A stretch of DNA of 64,000 bases from Chionoecetes opilio (GCA_016584305.1 JACEEZ010000430.1:70001-134000); one strand, 5' to 3'. Numbered from the stretch's first letter, positions 1-9,516 are shown. Numbers and translations are program-made. The notes: generated by a model from the sequence alone, not told the origin.

Positions 1-22
1 ACAAACTTTCGCTTTTATTAAT

Positions 23-23
23 T

Positions 24-85
<62 letters not shown>

Positions 86-174
86 TATATATATATATAT
101 GTATATAAATATGTATATATATATGTATATTATATGTATATTAATATGATATATATATGTTATACAATATATGT

Positions 175-247
<73 letters not shown>

Positions 248-248
248 C
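23..248. repeat. (TA)n microsatellite
   Basis: The tract is almost pure TA with a few TG and TAA interruptions. It abuts the first foldback element directly. Reading frames inside it encode only Tyr-Ile repeats and are not genes. Confidence 0.97.
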
Positions 249-735
249 AAAGACTACTCTATACTGGACTTGCTACTCATTTTGGGCTATTTCCAGTGGA
301 GGCCAGTTTTGCGATTCCTGCCATTTTCGAACATCACTCCCTTTTCCCTTCCTATGGTTTATCAGTATATATGATATACCGTTATCTTCGTAAATGTTTG
401 TTCTAGAATATTATCAAATAAAAAACAGTAAAATGCAATAAAGAAATGCCATTATGAGAGAGTTAAGAAATATGCATGAACTTAATATTCACTTGAACTC
501 ATCGCCATTTAATATTTTGCGAGAAAAACATTTTAGATGCTAGCGATAGAAAGAAGCGGATTTTCATTAGCTTTCCATTGCTATATTTCGTTTTCTGATA
601 AATGAATCATAACCATGCATAAATTAGCGTTAACTAAAAAAATAACATCATCTATCGGGATAATTACCTGATGGATGATGTTTTAGTTAGTTAACGCTAA
701 TTTATGCATGGTTCTAATTCATTTATCAGAAAAGG
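248..735. mobile_element. Truncated palindromic foldback element (copy 1)
   Basis: The outer end begins CAAAGACTACTCTATACTGG, the same terminus as the element at 24482-25663. The left arm runs to a turn near 662. The right arm then repeats the left arm in inverted orientation for only about 70 bases and stops at 735, where a transposase-like pseudogene begins. In the 25 kb copy the right arm runs about 420 bases, so this copy has lost most of that arm. It has no coding capacity and behaves like a MITE mobilised in trans; the superfamily is uncertain, with a hAT-like target duplication seen at copy 2. Confidence 0.8.
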
Positions 736-2456
736 AAGAGCACGTCGTTCAACGGAGCTTTCACAGAGATCGGTGCCTCATGCCATTGCTTGCAGTACAC
801 CAGAGCAACGAAGAGGGCCACTCATTCCACTCCGGCCTTCTCTCGACCAGTCAGCGACAGCTGGGATTTCAGCATCTGAAGCTTGAGGCAGTAGATGGCC
901 TTGGCCATCCACCGGCTTGATGGAGAGCTCCAGGACGGCGGAATGGTTTGGCTGGACCTTCACCACCGAGGAACAGCTAGGAGAGACGGAGGAAGTTCTT
1001 CATAGTCCTCCCTGGGATGGTTCTTCGACATCAGAGCCTCCTTCAGGAAGGCCAATGCGTCGTCCTTCAGCTTGCTGGCAGTGTCATTGGTGGCGAAGAA
1101 CTCTACGAGGTCCTCCGATGTTTACACCGTCTCTCTCTGCGAGGAATCCACGAAGGACCATCGATCACGGAGTCGTTTGAAGATTCCAATGTCAGGACCA
1201 GAGGAAGAGCCGAGGCTGGCTTCGAAGACATCCTTGAGGATCACCTCGTGGACATGATGGCGACAGGCCAACCAAAGCAAGCTTCGTCCGAGTTCTTGCT
1301 CAATCCGAATGCAAGCACCTCGCACCATGCCAGTGTTCGAAGCTGTGGTGTCGAAACAGAAGGCGATGATCTTGTCCCTGACGCCCACTTCGTCCACCTC
1401 CTTCAAGACCACTGCAGCCACGTTTCTGCCAGTCGAATCCGAGCTTGCCGGGACCCCAAGAAGGAACTCGACGTCATCTTCCCCTGTGAGGAGGACGGCG
1501 ATGCGGTCCTCCGTATCGCCAGAGAGGGACGGGAGGAGTTTTCCGTCCCAATGCAGGGCCAACCTCTCAGGTATCTCCTGGTTCCGCAGTTCCACGATCT
1601 TCTCGGCGGCTTGCTCTCTCCCCGCAATTCGTGCTCGATGGACCGTGCTCTTCGAGACCGCCATACTCCCAATGTCCATTCCAAGAACTTGAGCGGTAGC
1701 TGCGAACGTTGACGTTGCTTGCCGCACCGACAACTTCTCTCTATCCCAAGTTGAAACGAGGTTAAGATCCTTCACGGAGATCGATGGCGACTGTTTGAGT
1801 TTTTTCCTCTGGCTTCGGGATCCACGAGCCGGTGATGACGTCGTCGACACAGGACTGCTGCTGCTGCTACTGCTTTGGCTTGGGATTTCCGCCCTTTCAG
1901 TCAGCCTGGCAATGTCGCTGTCTTCACGTTCCCGGAGCCGCTTGAGTCGAGTTCCGTGCTCAACCTGTTTCTCCACCTTCTTCGCTGTCATGAGGTCAAT
2001 TCCAGCCATGGATGATCCCCCTCTGTCTTCTCTCTGACTCCGTAGGAACTCCCTTGTCCTCGTCCTTCACGTCTGCCCGTTGGAGAGAGGAGGAGTGTGC
2101 GAGGTCGAAGATTTCTTGGAGGTCTCCTTTGAAAATCTCCTCATCCATACGATGTTTCGGCCTGTCTTTGTTCTTGTTCTTCTTGAGGTCATTGTACGCC
2201 TTTACCAGCTTTGACAGCTTCGTGCCGGCGTGTATTACTGTAGTTGTCGGAATCCCGGCGCGCGACCAGAAGGGGAGAACCTCCTCCACCACCGCCTTCC
2301 TGCTCCCGCTCGCCGTCTTCCCCATCTCCCGGTGGTGGTGGTAGTAGCGGAGGAGGACCTGCTCCTTTGATGGTAGCCGGGCTCCGGTGATTTCATCGAT
2401 TGGAGCCTTGTCGATCAGCCAAAGATTACTAGCGGCTCTTGTTGCCTGTTGATAAC
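735..2456 (-). pseudogene. RNase-H-fold transposase-like protein, frameshifted
   Basis: A minus-strand protein can be followed from about 2456 to 735 in at least three frames (2456-1996, 2009-1070, then about 1010-735). The upper boundary is a good splice acceptor (polypyrimidine tract followed by CAG at 2457-2459). Visible pieces are an N-terminal segment with LWLIDKAP and a Lys/Glu-rich region, a Ser-rich linker, HWDGKLLPSL, a block with FDTTASNTG followed by LLWLACRHHVHE, and a C-terminal stretch resembling ARWMAKAIYCLK. The Asp block followed by a Cys-His-His block suggests an RNase-H-like transposase core, and I believe the family is repeated in arthropod and cnidarian genomes, but I cannot name a superfamily. 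The 3' end is cut off by the foldback element at 735. It is most likely a decayed mobile-element gene; a domesticated host gene is less likely. Confidence 0.55.
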
Positions 2457-2644
2457 CTGAGGGAGAAAAAAAGTGGAAATTTAGAAAAATCCTGAAATTC
2501 GAGTCACGTCACCTAAATGTTCACTTTGTCGGGACCCCTAAATATTAATCACTTCGCCCAAAATTTCAATATAATACTGTTTTATAATGCAAAAACCGGA
2601 ATAAAACACGAGCGTGCAACATTTCAAACTTTTATATTTTGGGA

Positions 2645-2651
2645 CACCCTA

Positions 2652-2747
<96 letters not shown>

Positions 2748-2753
2748 ATACAC
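2645..2753. repeat. (TA)n microsatellite
   Basis: A nearly pure TA tract directly flanking the left end of the TIR element at 2754. It may have served as insertion target or have grown from TA target duplications. Confidence 0.95.
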
Positions 2754-3310
2754 ACAAACCTCGATTTCCCGGACTAATAGGGGGGAGCACTGGTCCGGGA
2801 ACCGCAAAAGTCCGGGAATCGCAGGTATAAAAAAAAAAAAAAAAGTCCGATGCCATTACCCACCCCCGGACGTTTATCCTACTCTAGTATTTACTGTCCG
2901 GCAACCGCCAATATCAACTACCCCGCCGCGGACTTTTACGTCCGCTGAACATGCAGCCACCTGGCGGGAGGCAGCAGAAAGTGTTCAATAGTCTCAAGAG
3001 ACGTTCCTGCACCAGGGGCAGTGGGGGTCAGGGGACTAACGGAGGCTGTGCAGGTGAACCGTGAGTGTCGTGTGCCCAAATGTAAACAATACGACCGCTG
3101 AGCATGCTGCCACCTGGCGGGAGGGGCGGACACCGGAGGACCGCCGGACAACTTGATCAATTTACGAACAGGACCAGGTATTTCAACGTAAAAAAAATTA
3201 TATAAAAAAAAAAAAAAAAAAAAATGTCAGACTGACATATCCCCGAACCTCTGATTTTGTCCGGCAAATCCGATATCCGGGAAATCGAGGTCCGGGAAAT
3301 CGAGGTTTGT
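2754..3310. mobile_element. TIR element, family ACAAACCTCGATTTCCCGG (copy 1)
   Basis: The left end reads ACAAACCTCGATTTCCCGG and the right end carries its inverse. Both ends abut (TA)n DNA, which fits TA-targeting Tc1/mariner/pogo-like elements. The interior contains two diverged copies of a repeat of about 180 bases with a TGCxGCCACCTGGCGGGAGG core, in the same relative order as in the inverted copy at 62482-63240. No transposase is visible, so it is non-autonomous. An internal A run (2827-2844) and T/A-rich stretches resemble retroposed tails. Confidence 0.8.
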
Positions 3311-3312
3311 AT

Positions 3313-3365
<53 letters not shown>

Positions 3366-3380
3366 ATATATATATATATA
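3311..3380. repeat. (TA)n microsatellite
   Basis: A TA-rich tract separating the TIR element ending at 3310 from the one beginning at 3381. Confidence 0.93.
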
Positions 3381-4189
3381 CAATAAACCCTTCATGCTCG
3401 CGGGTTTCAGGCTCGCGGATTTGATTACTCGCGGGTTTTCAACCACCCACCCACCCCTTTTTTTTTTTCTCGCTCCCAATTGCTTGCTCTCTACAGGGGG
3501 CTTATCCGCCCATGTATGGAGTATGTCTCACAGTTTGGGGAGGATCCACTCATACAGCTCTCCTAAACAGGGTTGAGTCAAAAGCTTTTCGTCTCATCAA
3601 CTCCTCTCCTTGACTGACTGTCTTCAATCTTAAATCACCGCCGCAATGTTGCTTCTCTTGCTCTCTTCTACCGTTACTTTCATGCTCACTGCTTTTCTGA
3701 ACTTGCTAACTGCATGCCTCCCCACTCCCGCGGCCTCGCTGCACAAGACTTTCTACTCATTCTCATCCCTATTCTGTCCATCTTCCTAATGCAAGAGTTA
3801 ATCAGTATCTTTACTCTTTCATCCCTTTCACTGGTAAACTCTGGAACTCTCTTCCTGTTTCTATTTTTCCACTTTCCTATGACTTAAATCTTTTCAAAAG
3901 AAGAGTAACAAGACACCTCCCGAACTAAATTGGCCTACCCCTCTGTTTTTATTTTATTCTCTTACTGTCTTCTTTATAGGGACTGGCGACGAAGCGGGCT
4001 TTGTGTTACCCATTTTTGTTGTGCCCTTGGCCAGTTCCTTGTGATGTATAAAAAAAATAATAAAAAAATAAAATAATATAAAAAAAAAAAAAAAAAAAAG
4101 TGGGTAAATGAATGACTAATGTCATGCTCGCGGATTTACGATACTCGCGGGTGTCTCTGTTCCCTAACCCCCGCGAGCATGAAGGGTTT

Positions 4190-4193
<4 letters not shown>
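3381..4193. mobile_element. TIR element (CAATAAACCCTTCATGCTCG) carrying a LINE tail
   Basis: The left end starts CAATAAACCCTTCATGCTCG and the right end is its inverse, with TA on both outer sides, which suggests a pogo/Tc1-like non-autonomous element. The tetramer-like CTCGCGG repeats near both ends. Between the ends lies a 3' fragment of a non-LTR retrotransposon ending in an A-rich tail (about 3505-4100), so a LINE 3' end was captured by or inserted into the element. A different TIR family at 21066-21503 carries the same LINE tail. Confidence 0.8.
3505..4096 (+). pseudogene. LINE reverse transcriptase C-terminus and 3' tail (Jockey-like)
   Basis: A plus-strand frame with a few shifts reads VCLTVWGGSTHTALLNRVE, FRLINSSPLTDCLQSL, HPYSVHLPNARVNQYLYSF and FTGKLWNSLPVSIF. 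This is the usual carboxy-terminal pattern of Jockey/CR1-group LINE ORF2 proteins. It is followed by a short 3' UTR and an A-rich tail (4048-4099). The fragment is 5'-truncated and lies inside a TIR element. The final 250 bases recur at about 21146-21396. It has no intact coding function. Confidence 0.75.
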
Positions 4194-4256
<63 letters not shown>

Positions 4257-4265
4257 ATATTTATA

Positions 4266-4317
<52 letters not shown>

Positions 4318-4345
4318 TAAATTTATATTTATATATATCAAATAT
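4194..4345. repeat. (TA)n microsatellite
   Basis: A TA tract with scattered TATTTATA interruptions that begins exactly at the end of the preceding TIR element. Confidence 0.95.
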
Positions 4346-4369
4346 AGATATATCGCCCCTAGATGGGGG

Positions 4370-5765
4370 CGCATCAGAACGTCAAAAACTGATCCTATCA
4401 TTTCATCAAATCTGCAAAAACTTAGCAATCCATCAAATTTTCCTGATGTTTTCCTTTTGTCATAAACAGTTTTTCACCATATCCTATCAATGTGTCAAAA
4501 AAGTTCATATCGTTTCAAAGCATCAAAAGTGAGAAGTCATCGATGCATAAAAAAATAGAGGTTATCAAAGCATCAAACTGACAAAAGTCATCAAATCATA
4601 AAAAAATCCAGAAGTTATCAAAGTATCAAAAACCTACTGGAACCTGAAGCAAATACTACAACATCAACAACCGAAACAGTATGACACAGTAAGCTCGAGA
4701 CCGGCTTGGGAACTTAATTCAGTTTAGTGCAGTAACGTAAATGCACACCAAGCATCCTTTTCGTCTGCCACAAAGGACAAACATCCGCAAATTCCGGCAG
4801 TACTTCTTTCGTTACTGGCTCAACACTGTGACCACAGACATTTTCAGTTTATGAATTTCCTTATGGAACCAATAACTTTTGTGAGTCATTCCATTCCATG
4901 CTGAAAGCAAAAACATGGGTGCACCACCCGTCCATGTGGTCTTTCGTTGGGCACATCAATCACATGATAAAAGACACGGAGAATGACCTGGAGAGGCTGG
5001 ACCGGGGCTTGAACATCAGCAGGTCCAGGAAGAAGGCCTATGAAAGAAACCTGGAGGAGAAACGCATGCAAGGAGAAATGTGCAAGAGGGGAGTACAATC
5101 ACATGCAATTTATCTCGGCTGCAGCCTACACGATGAACAGACACCTGTTTTTAGAGACGACCCCATCTCGGGACCGAGAAGAATCGGATGCTGCTGATGA
5201 AGTAGCTTTTGACCCAAAAAATCAAGTTTCTCAGCTGCAGAATCATCGTCTCTGCGCTGTGTGTTTATCACCCCGAGAGAGAACGATCTGTTTCAGGCCT
5301 TGCAATCATGCTCAGGTCTGTCCAGGCTGTAGTAACGTCATGGAAGCCATGGAAAATTCATGTCCCATCTGCAGCGTCCCGGTGCAGAAGCGATTCAAAA
5401 TATTAATTATGTAAGATATAAAATGCTGCTTCATTTCTAGTCTTGAAAGCTGCCGATTAGTACTAGTACACTACCTGCTTCAATATCCTGTCTTCGGAAG
5501 GAAGTATGATACTTTTATTTCAATGTTATGATTCTTAGGTTATTGTTCAAGTAAGGTACTTGGAATAAAGACGGACATTGATATGCATCTTGTGTTTCTT
5601 ATCTTGTGCCGCACCGTGCTTCGTGTTTTTTATGATTTGATAACATCTAGTCAGTTTCAGCTTCTTGACACATTGATGAGATCCATCATTTTAGATGCTT
5701 TGAAAAGAATGGCTTTTTGATGTATTGATAGGGCTGACACCCTTGGATTAGTTTTGACGCTTTGT
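4370..5765 (+). mobile_element. Mutator-like element remnant with long AT-rich terminal repeats
   Basis: The left end (AACGTCAAAAACTGATCC, then many ATCAAA-type motifs to about 4640) is mirrored at the right end (repeated TTTGAT-type motifs, then GGATTAGTTTTGACGC at 5740-5757). Long, repeat-rich terminal inverted repeats are typical of MULEs, and the interior encodes a MULE transposase C-terminus (4862-5414). The exact ends and a target duplication are not clear. The N-terminal two thirds of a transposase are missing, so the copy is deleted and non-autonomous. Confidence 0.6.
4862..5414 (+). pseudogene. MULE transposase C-terminus fused to a RING finger
   Basis: The frame opens with TNNFCESFHSMLK, the block after the catalytic core that in MULE transposases contains the last acidic residue. 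It continues with HHPSMWSFVGHINHMIK and a basic, coiled-coil-like stretch. A frameshift falls near 5090 and the next frame continues to a stop at 5412-5414. The last 55 residues form a C3HC4 RING of the type found at the C-terminus of IAP-class ubiquitin ligases: CAVC, then CNH, CPGC and CPIC. It appears to belong to the same protein, not to a neighbouring exon, because no splice signal is needed. No N-terminal DDE region is present. A RING on a MULE protein could act as a ubiquitin ligase or as a protein-interaction module; this is inference. Confidence 0.6.
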
Positions 5766-5778
5766 ATATGTATGTATA

Positions 5779-5780
5779 TG

Positions 5781-5867
<87 letters not shown>

Positions 5868-5900
5868 TATATATTATATATTATATATAAGAATACCAAC

Positions 5901-5945
<45 letters not shown>

Positions 5946-5960
5946 GGTATTCTTAGGTAG
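5779..5960. repeat. (TA)n microsatellite with a hairpin
   Basis: The TA tract contains AAGAATACCAACTATA at 5888-5903 and its inverse at 5939-5955, so the right half can fold into a hairpin. It adjoins the Penelope fragment. Confidence 0.9.
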
Positions 5961-5984
5961 ATACTCTTGACATTTCAGGGTGAC

Positions 5985-6668
5985 AGACACTCGTCATTCT
6001 TGGGGTTGTTTTATACTCTATACCTAAAGCTCTTATCTCTAACATAATTTACGAATTCAAATGTTCTAGTTGTAACGCTAGATACGTCGGCGAGACAACA
6101 AGGAATTTAACCCTTAGGCTTTCTGAGCATAAAGGTGTTTGTGCACGTACTGGTCGACCCATCTCTTCACCTTCGCAATCTGCAATCCGCTCACACTCAC
6201 ATGATTTAGATCACCCTTTTTCTATGAATGACTTTAGTATCCTATCCAAGGCACACTACCCTAGTGACACTAAATTATTAGAATCCATACACATCAAGCA
6301 CTTGTCCCCTGATCTTAATAACCAAGTCACTTCACACTAACTACATATACTCAAATGATTATCAGTTTCGATTGTCCGACTCTCGTTTCGATCGCCACAC
6401 ACAAGCCGAAATGCTACCTGTAAACTATTGTTCATTCAGTCCTCTGCCAACCCAGACAACATACACACCACGGTCTGTTAATTATAAATTGTATTTTTAT
6501 TTTTTAGATAATATAGGATTATTTTATTGTTTAAAAAAATTCTTTTAAATGTTCACTTTTTAGCAGTATAGTATATTAAATTTTTTAACTATTTTAGCCT
6601 GATGATGCCAAGTGTCTTTTGGCGAAAAGTTGCACGCGCATAAACAACCCCAAGAATGACGAGTGTCT
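5985..6668 (+). mobile_element. Penelope-like element fragment bounded by inverted repeats
   Basis: AGACACTCGTCATTCTTGGG at the left end is matched by its inverse at the right end (about 6639-6668). The interior holds the GIY-YIG endonuclease domain at 6008-6340 and a 3' UTR that is AT-rich and ends with CTGATGATGCCAAG. Penelope-like elements commonly have inverted or direct terminal repeats of this kind. The reverse transcriptase part is absent, so this is a 5'-truncated copy. Confidence 0.75.
6008..6340 (+). CDS. GIY-YIG endonuclease domain of a Penelope-like element (partial)
   Basis: One uninterrupted frame of about 110 codons ends in TAA at 6338-6340; it has no start codon because the N-terminal reverse transcriptase is missing. 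It shows IIYEFKCSSCNARYVGETTR, the GIY-YIG-like pair (here YEF and YVG) with the Cys-x2-Cys typical of Penelope endonucleases, then LRLSEHKG with the catalytic Arg/His region, and a later LLESIHIKHLSPDLNNQV, where the conserved Glu precedes the P-x-LN motif. The enzyme would nick target DNA for retrotransposition. The domain is intact but useless alone. The identification is firm; whether it is expressed is unknown. Confidence 0.85.
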   Translation, partial: VLYSIPKALISNIIYEFKCSSCNARYVGETTRNLTLRLSEHKGVCARTGRPISSPSQSAIRSHSHDLDHPFSMNDFSILSKAHYPSDTKLLESIHIKHLSPDLNNQVTSH

Positions 6669-6784
6669 TAGAATTTAAGTATAAGACTACAACAGTTTCA
6701 GGAACATTATCTATTCAAAGAAATACTACTAAGACAACATGAAGTTAAAGGAAGCAGCATTGTTTGAGTATGATTTTATTGATG

Positions 6785-7118
6785 TATATGTTACATTCAG
6801 ATTATGAAACTAGTCATTTCGTGAAATGCCTAAGCATCTGTTTGTGAAATGACTCATTAACTTTGTCTGAAATGCCCAAAATCTTTAGTCTGCATGAAAT
6901 GACTGTCATTTTTAGTCTAGTCTTAGGTTAGGATAGGATATAGGTTATATATATACTATCATAACCTAACCTAACCTAATGACTTGACTAAATATGAAGG
7001 TAATTTAATGCAGACTAAATAATTTAGGCATTTCATGACAAAGTTAATAAGTCATTTCACAGATTGACTTGTGCTTAGGCATTTCACGAAATGACTAGTT
7101 TCACAATCTGACTGTAAC
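6785..7118. mobile_element. Palindromic (foldback) element centred near 6955
   Basis: The two halves are near-perfect inverse copies: GAAACTAGTCATTTCGTGAA at 6806-6825 pairs with its inverse near 7081-7101, and both halves carry the GTCATTTCA and AGTCTGCAT blocks. The centre holds AGGTTAGGATAGG facing CCTAACCTAACCTAA, i.e. telomere-like repeats at the turn. No coding sequence is present. It may be a foldback MITE, or a hairpin formed during break repair. Confidence 0.8.
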
Positions 7119-7367
7119 ATATATAAACTATGATGACACCTGCTCCTTTGGTGTATAAATAGGGTAGTGAATGGGGGAGAAAAACTTAAACATGAAATTT
7201 GATACTCTATTTTGGGGTATAATTTTACTAAAAAACTTCAGTTCTAGATCCAGACATTTTATTATTGCAAAACCTGTAAATAAAAAAATTGCAAAAAAAT
7301 TTAAAACCGGTGCTAAAAAAAGTCAAATAATTGTCATATATCAATGATTAATTAAAATTACCTGGTG
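7119..7367. other. Unassigned AT-rich DNA
   Basis: No coding, repeat or RNA feature is recognisable. It contains A-runs and lies 3' of the candidate exon at 7368-7527 (minus strand), so it may be intron or downstream sequence. Confidence 0.4.
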
Positions 7368-7527
7368 TAGCCATAGCCTTCTGCTGCTGTTCAGTTGTGC
7401 TGCTGCGACTGCCGCTTCTTTTGCCTGGCGTAGCGATCAATTTTATGGGAAGCAGCATCCCTGTTGGGGTTTGAAGATGAATTTTGTGGGATGAATCGAC
7501 ATGGGCAGGATCCGAGTTCGCTTGCCT
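7368..7527 (-). CDS. Candidate internal exon of a THAP-type gene
   Basis: A minus-strand block is bounded by an acceptor (TTCATTTTTTGCAG, ending at 7528) and a donor (ACACCAG then GTAATTTT at 7367). One frame is open throughout (QANSDPAHVDSSHKIHLQ...). A second frame holds GKR and a third IHPTKFIF, together reminiscent of the GKR...DP..DY.P..F end of some THAP domains, so indels may be present. It lies downstream of the THAP exon at 8356-8530 on the same strand. The exon prediction is moderate and its membership in the THAP gene is inferred. Confidence 0.4.
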
Positions 7528-7689
7528 GCAAAAAATGAACAGCTTAAATTCAAATGCTTTCATAATTTGCTCTTAGGTTAGTGTATGCTAGTATGGTATA
7601 GGAATAAATTGGGCACAGATGAAACCATCCGGGGACAAAAGCCCCTTAAAAAAAACTCCCTCGAGGAAAGAGCAAAGCAGGATAAACCT

Positions 7690-7811
7690 CCATAACCGTC
7701 TCCTGACATCACACTGTATACTTGATACTTGATGTTGTCTAGAAGTTGATTCCTCAGAGCCATTTTGTTCTACCACTGCATCTACAATATCTTTTGGGAG
7801 CCATTTGTACC
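7690..7811 (-). CDS. Candidate internal exon
   Basis: The upper edge is a clear acceptor (TTGCCTCCTTCAG ending at 7812). The open frame reads YKWLPKDIVDAVVEQNGSEE and continues to about 7690. The donor is not certain; several GT choices exist between 7670 and 7690. The phase does not match the preceding THAP exon without an indel. The protein segment is unrecognised. Confidence 0.35.
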
Positions 7812-7959
7812 CTGAAGGAGGCAATGATTATTGAAAGTTTTATCAAAATAATTATCTTCTCCAAAACATTCTACTTCTCAATGGATACACCCATTAACAT
7901 TGTACCACCCATCGCTCTAATCATTCACTCTAAGAACAACACTGTTGTTTGCATGACCC

Positions 7960-8240
7960 CCTGACGGGCCTGACATCCACATCCCAGCCACCGCCCAGCC
8001 CTCCTTAACTATCAGCTGAGACTGGATGGGTCCACTGCTCATGTCTGTTCTGGATGCAGCACAGCACCTCACATTATCAAACACATTATGGAAGACTGCA
8101 CTGCACACACACGCACAGCAACACAACATACACTCCATGAAGACCCTGTGGGAAAACCCGGTCCAGGCCTTCCTCAGAATCTTGGGGATTTTCGGCCAGG
8201 CAGAATATCACACGAATTTCATGACGAATTTCAACAACAA
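7960..8240 (+). pseudogene. Possible LINE reverse transcriptase C-terminal scrap
   Basis: In plus-strand frames one sees HIIKHIMEDCTAHT and LHEDPVGKPGPGL. The first resembles the Cys/His-rich tail (..HII..C..) of Jockey-type ORF2 proteins. The rest is degraded. It sits in the apparent intron between the candidate exons at 7811 and 8356 (minus strand). Low confidence. Confidence 0.3.
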
Positions 8241-8355
8241 ACACTTCTCACTGGAGACATCCAGAAAGCATATTGCACTTCTCAATGGCTACATCAAGAA
8301 AACAGTCTACTTCTCAACTGATACATACATATATAGTGGTACAATGGTCATTTAC

Positions 8356-8530
8356 CTGTGAGAAATGTTGACTGCAGATCCTTTCATGGCCAACCAGCGA
8401 AAACCTTCCCTCTTGATAGTTTGTAGCCACTTTGGCGTCTGGCTGAAGCAACAGGAAACCTGTGAAAGGTCACGGCAAGCCTTTTCCGTTGTCTGTTGGT
8501 GCATCCAACAGCTACACAGCTTGTGGGCAT
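8356..8530 (-). CDS. THAP zinc-finger domain, first coding exon
   Basis: From the ATG at 8530 the protein reads MPTSCVAVGCTNRQRKR, then VTFHRFPVASARRQ. This is the start of a THAP DNA-binding domain: C-x4-C zinc ligands followed by the F-H-R-F-P block. At about 8435 the frame must shift by one base inside a CAAAG run to continue with WLQTIKREGFRW, the next THAP block. The exon ends at a donor (CTCACAG then GTAAATG at 8355). The ICxxHF and AVP blocks would be on a later exon that I could not place with confidence. THAP proteins include transcription factors and P-element-type transposases. The shift may be decay or a consensus error. Confidence 0.65.
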
Positions 8531-8639
8531 GCTAAATATGAACATTATGCTGTGGCGTATAGGCGGTGAGGGGAAGGCGCGCGAGTTTGTTTTGCCAATG
8601 CCCACCACGGTGTTGGGGGCGTGGCTTGTGACGTCATCG

Positions 8640-9000
8640 TGGAAAGGTCTATATTCCCGCTCTCTATGTGAGTATGTGGTTTCCGAGTGAAGACGCTTGG
8701 CTGTAACTCCGAAACTAACCATAGAATAATCTCAAAAATACCCTCAATGTGATTCCCACACAAAGTTACAACGCAATCACCTGCATAATTAAACCTATCA
8801 TGACCGTAACCTAACGTAACCAAACCCGACGTGTTCAGGAGTAAACGCCACATACTCTAACAGAGAACGGGAATATGCAGGCGGGGCCCTGGGCGAGGCT
8901 AGGAGAGAGCAAGTGTTGTCAACGAGCTTTCGGTCCTGCCGCAGTGGAGGGGCAGGAACATCAACTCCGCCCGCTCTGCCTCACAGATAGTTCATGTAAT
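8640..9000. other. GC-richer upstream region of the THAP exon
   Basis: No gene is seen. The stretch becomes GC- and CpG-richer than its surroundings (8870-8990) and lies 5' of the minus-strand THAP exon, so it could hold its promoter. No TATA box or initiator can be assigned. Confidence 0.3.
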
Positions 9001-9095
9001 AAATATACGTTTAGCTAAATGAAAGAAATGACTTGAAGCAGAATTTTATCGTCGGAATATATATCTGCCTTAAATCAGTATCGACGTGACGTTCC

Positions 9096-9516
9096 TTAAC
9101 CCCTTCACTAATCTTTCCTTTGCTATATATTATCGTCTGTTAGCCATTACGAACAGTAGCTTAACCCCTTGAGGACCAGAACGTAATTTCCATTGTAATT
9201 TGGGTACCATTAGCTGATTTTTTGTGAATATGAGCAATATTTTATAGATATGACCTGTTTAGTATCCTTGTCGACTAACTAATTTGGTTTATTAAGTGAC
9301 TTTTCTGAATTTTATGGCTCGACAACATACAATTTTTATAGCAAAGGAAAGATCTGGGTGTGCAGGGGTTAATACGCTAAATTAGCTAGTGACAAGGGTA
9401 TTAAACAGGCCATATCTAAAGAACATTGCTTACATTAATTAAAATAGTCTAATGGTAGCCAAAATACAAAGGAAATTACGTTGTAGGCTTCATTATTTAA
9501 GCCTTAAGGGGGTTTA
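9096..9516. mobile_element. Foldback MITE with nested inverted arms
   Basis: ACGTAATTTCCATTGTAATT (9181-9200) and the following blocks (GGTACCATTAG, GACCTGTTTAGTA) recur inverted at 9384-9485 (ACAAGGGTATTAAACAGGCC, ATGGTAGCC, GGAAATTACGT). A second, inner pairing joins CCCTTCACTAATCTTTCCTT near 9102 with the inverse near 9346-9370. The termini (TTAACCCCTTGAGG / CCTTAAGGGGG) recall piggyBac-type TTAA-CCC ends, but a clean target duplication is not visible. Confidence 0.65.

Noticed and set aside
23..374. Open frames of Tyr-Ile repeats in the (TA)n tracts (also near 2640-2780, 3300-3380, 4190-4340)
   Set aside because: They are translations of simple repeats with no codon structure or conserved domain.
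1017..1712. 231-codon plus-strand frame opposite the transposase-like pseudogene
   Set aside because: It is the antisense shadow of the minus-strand protein, which has recognisable motifs.
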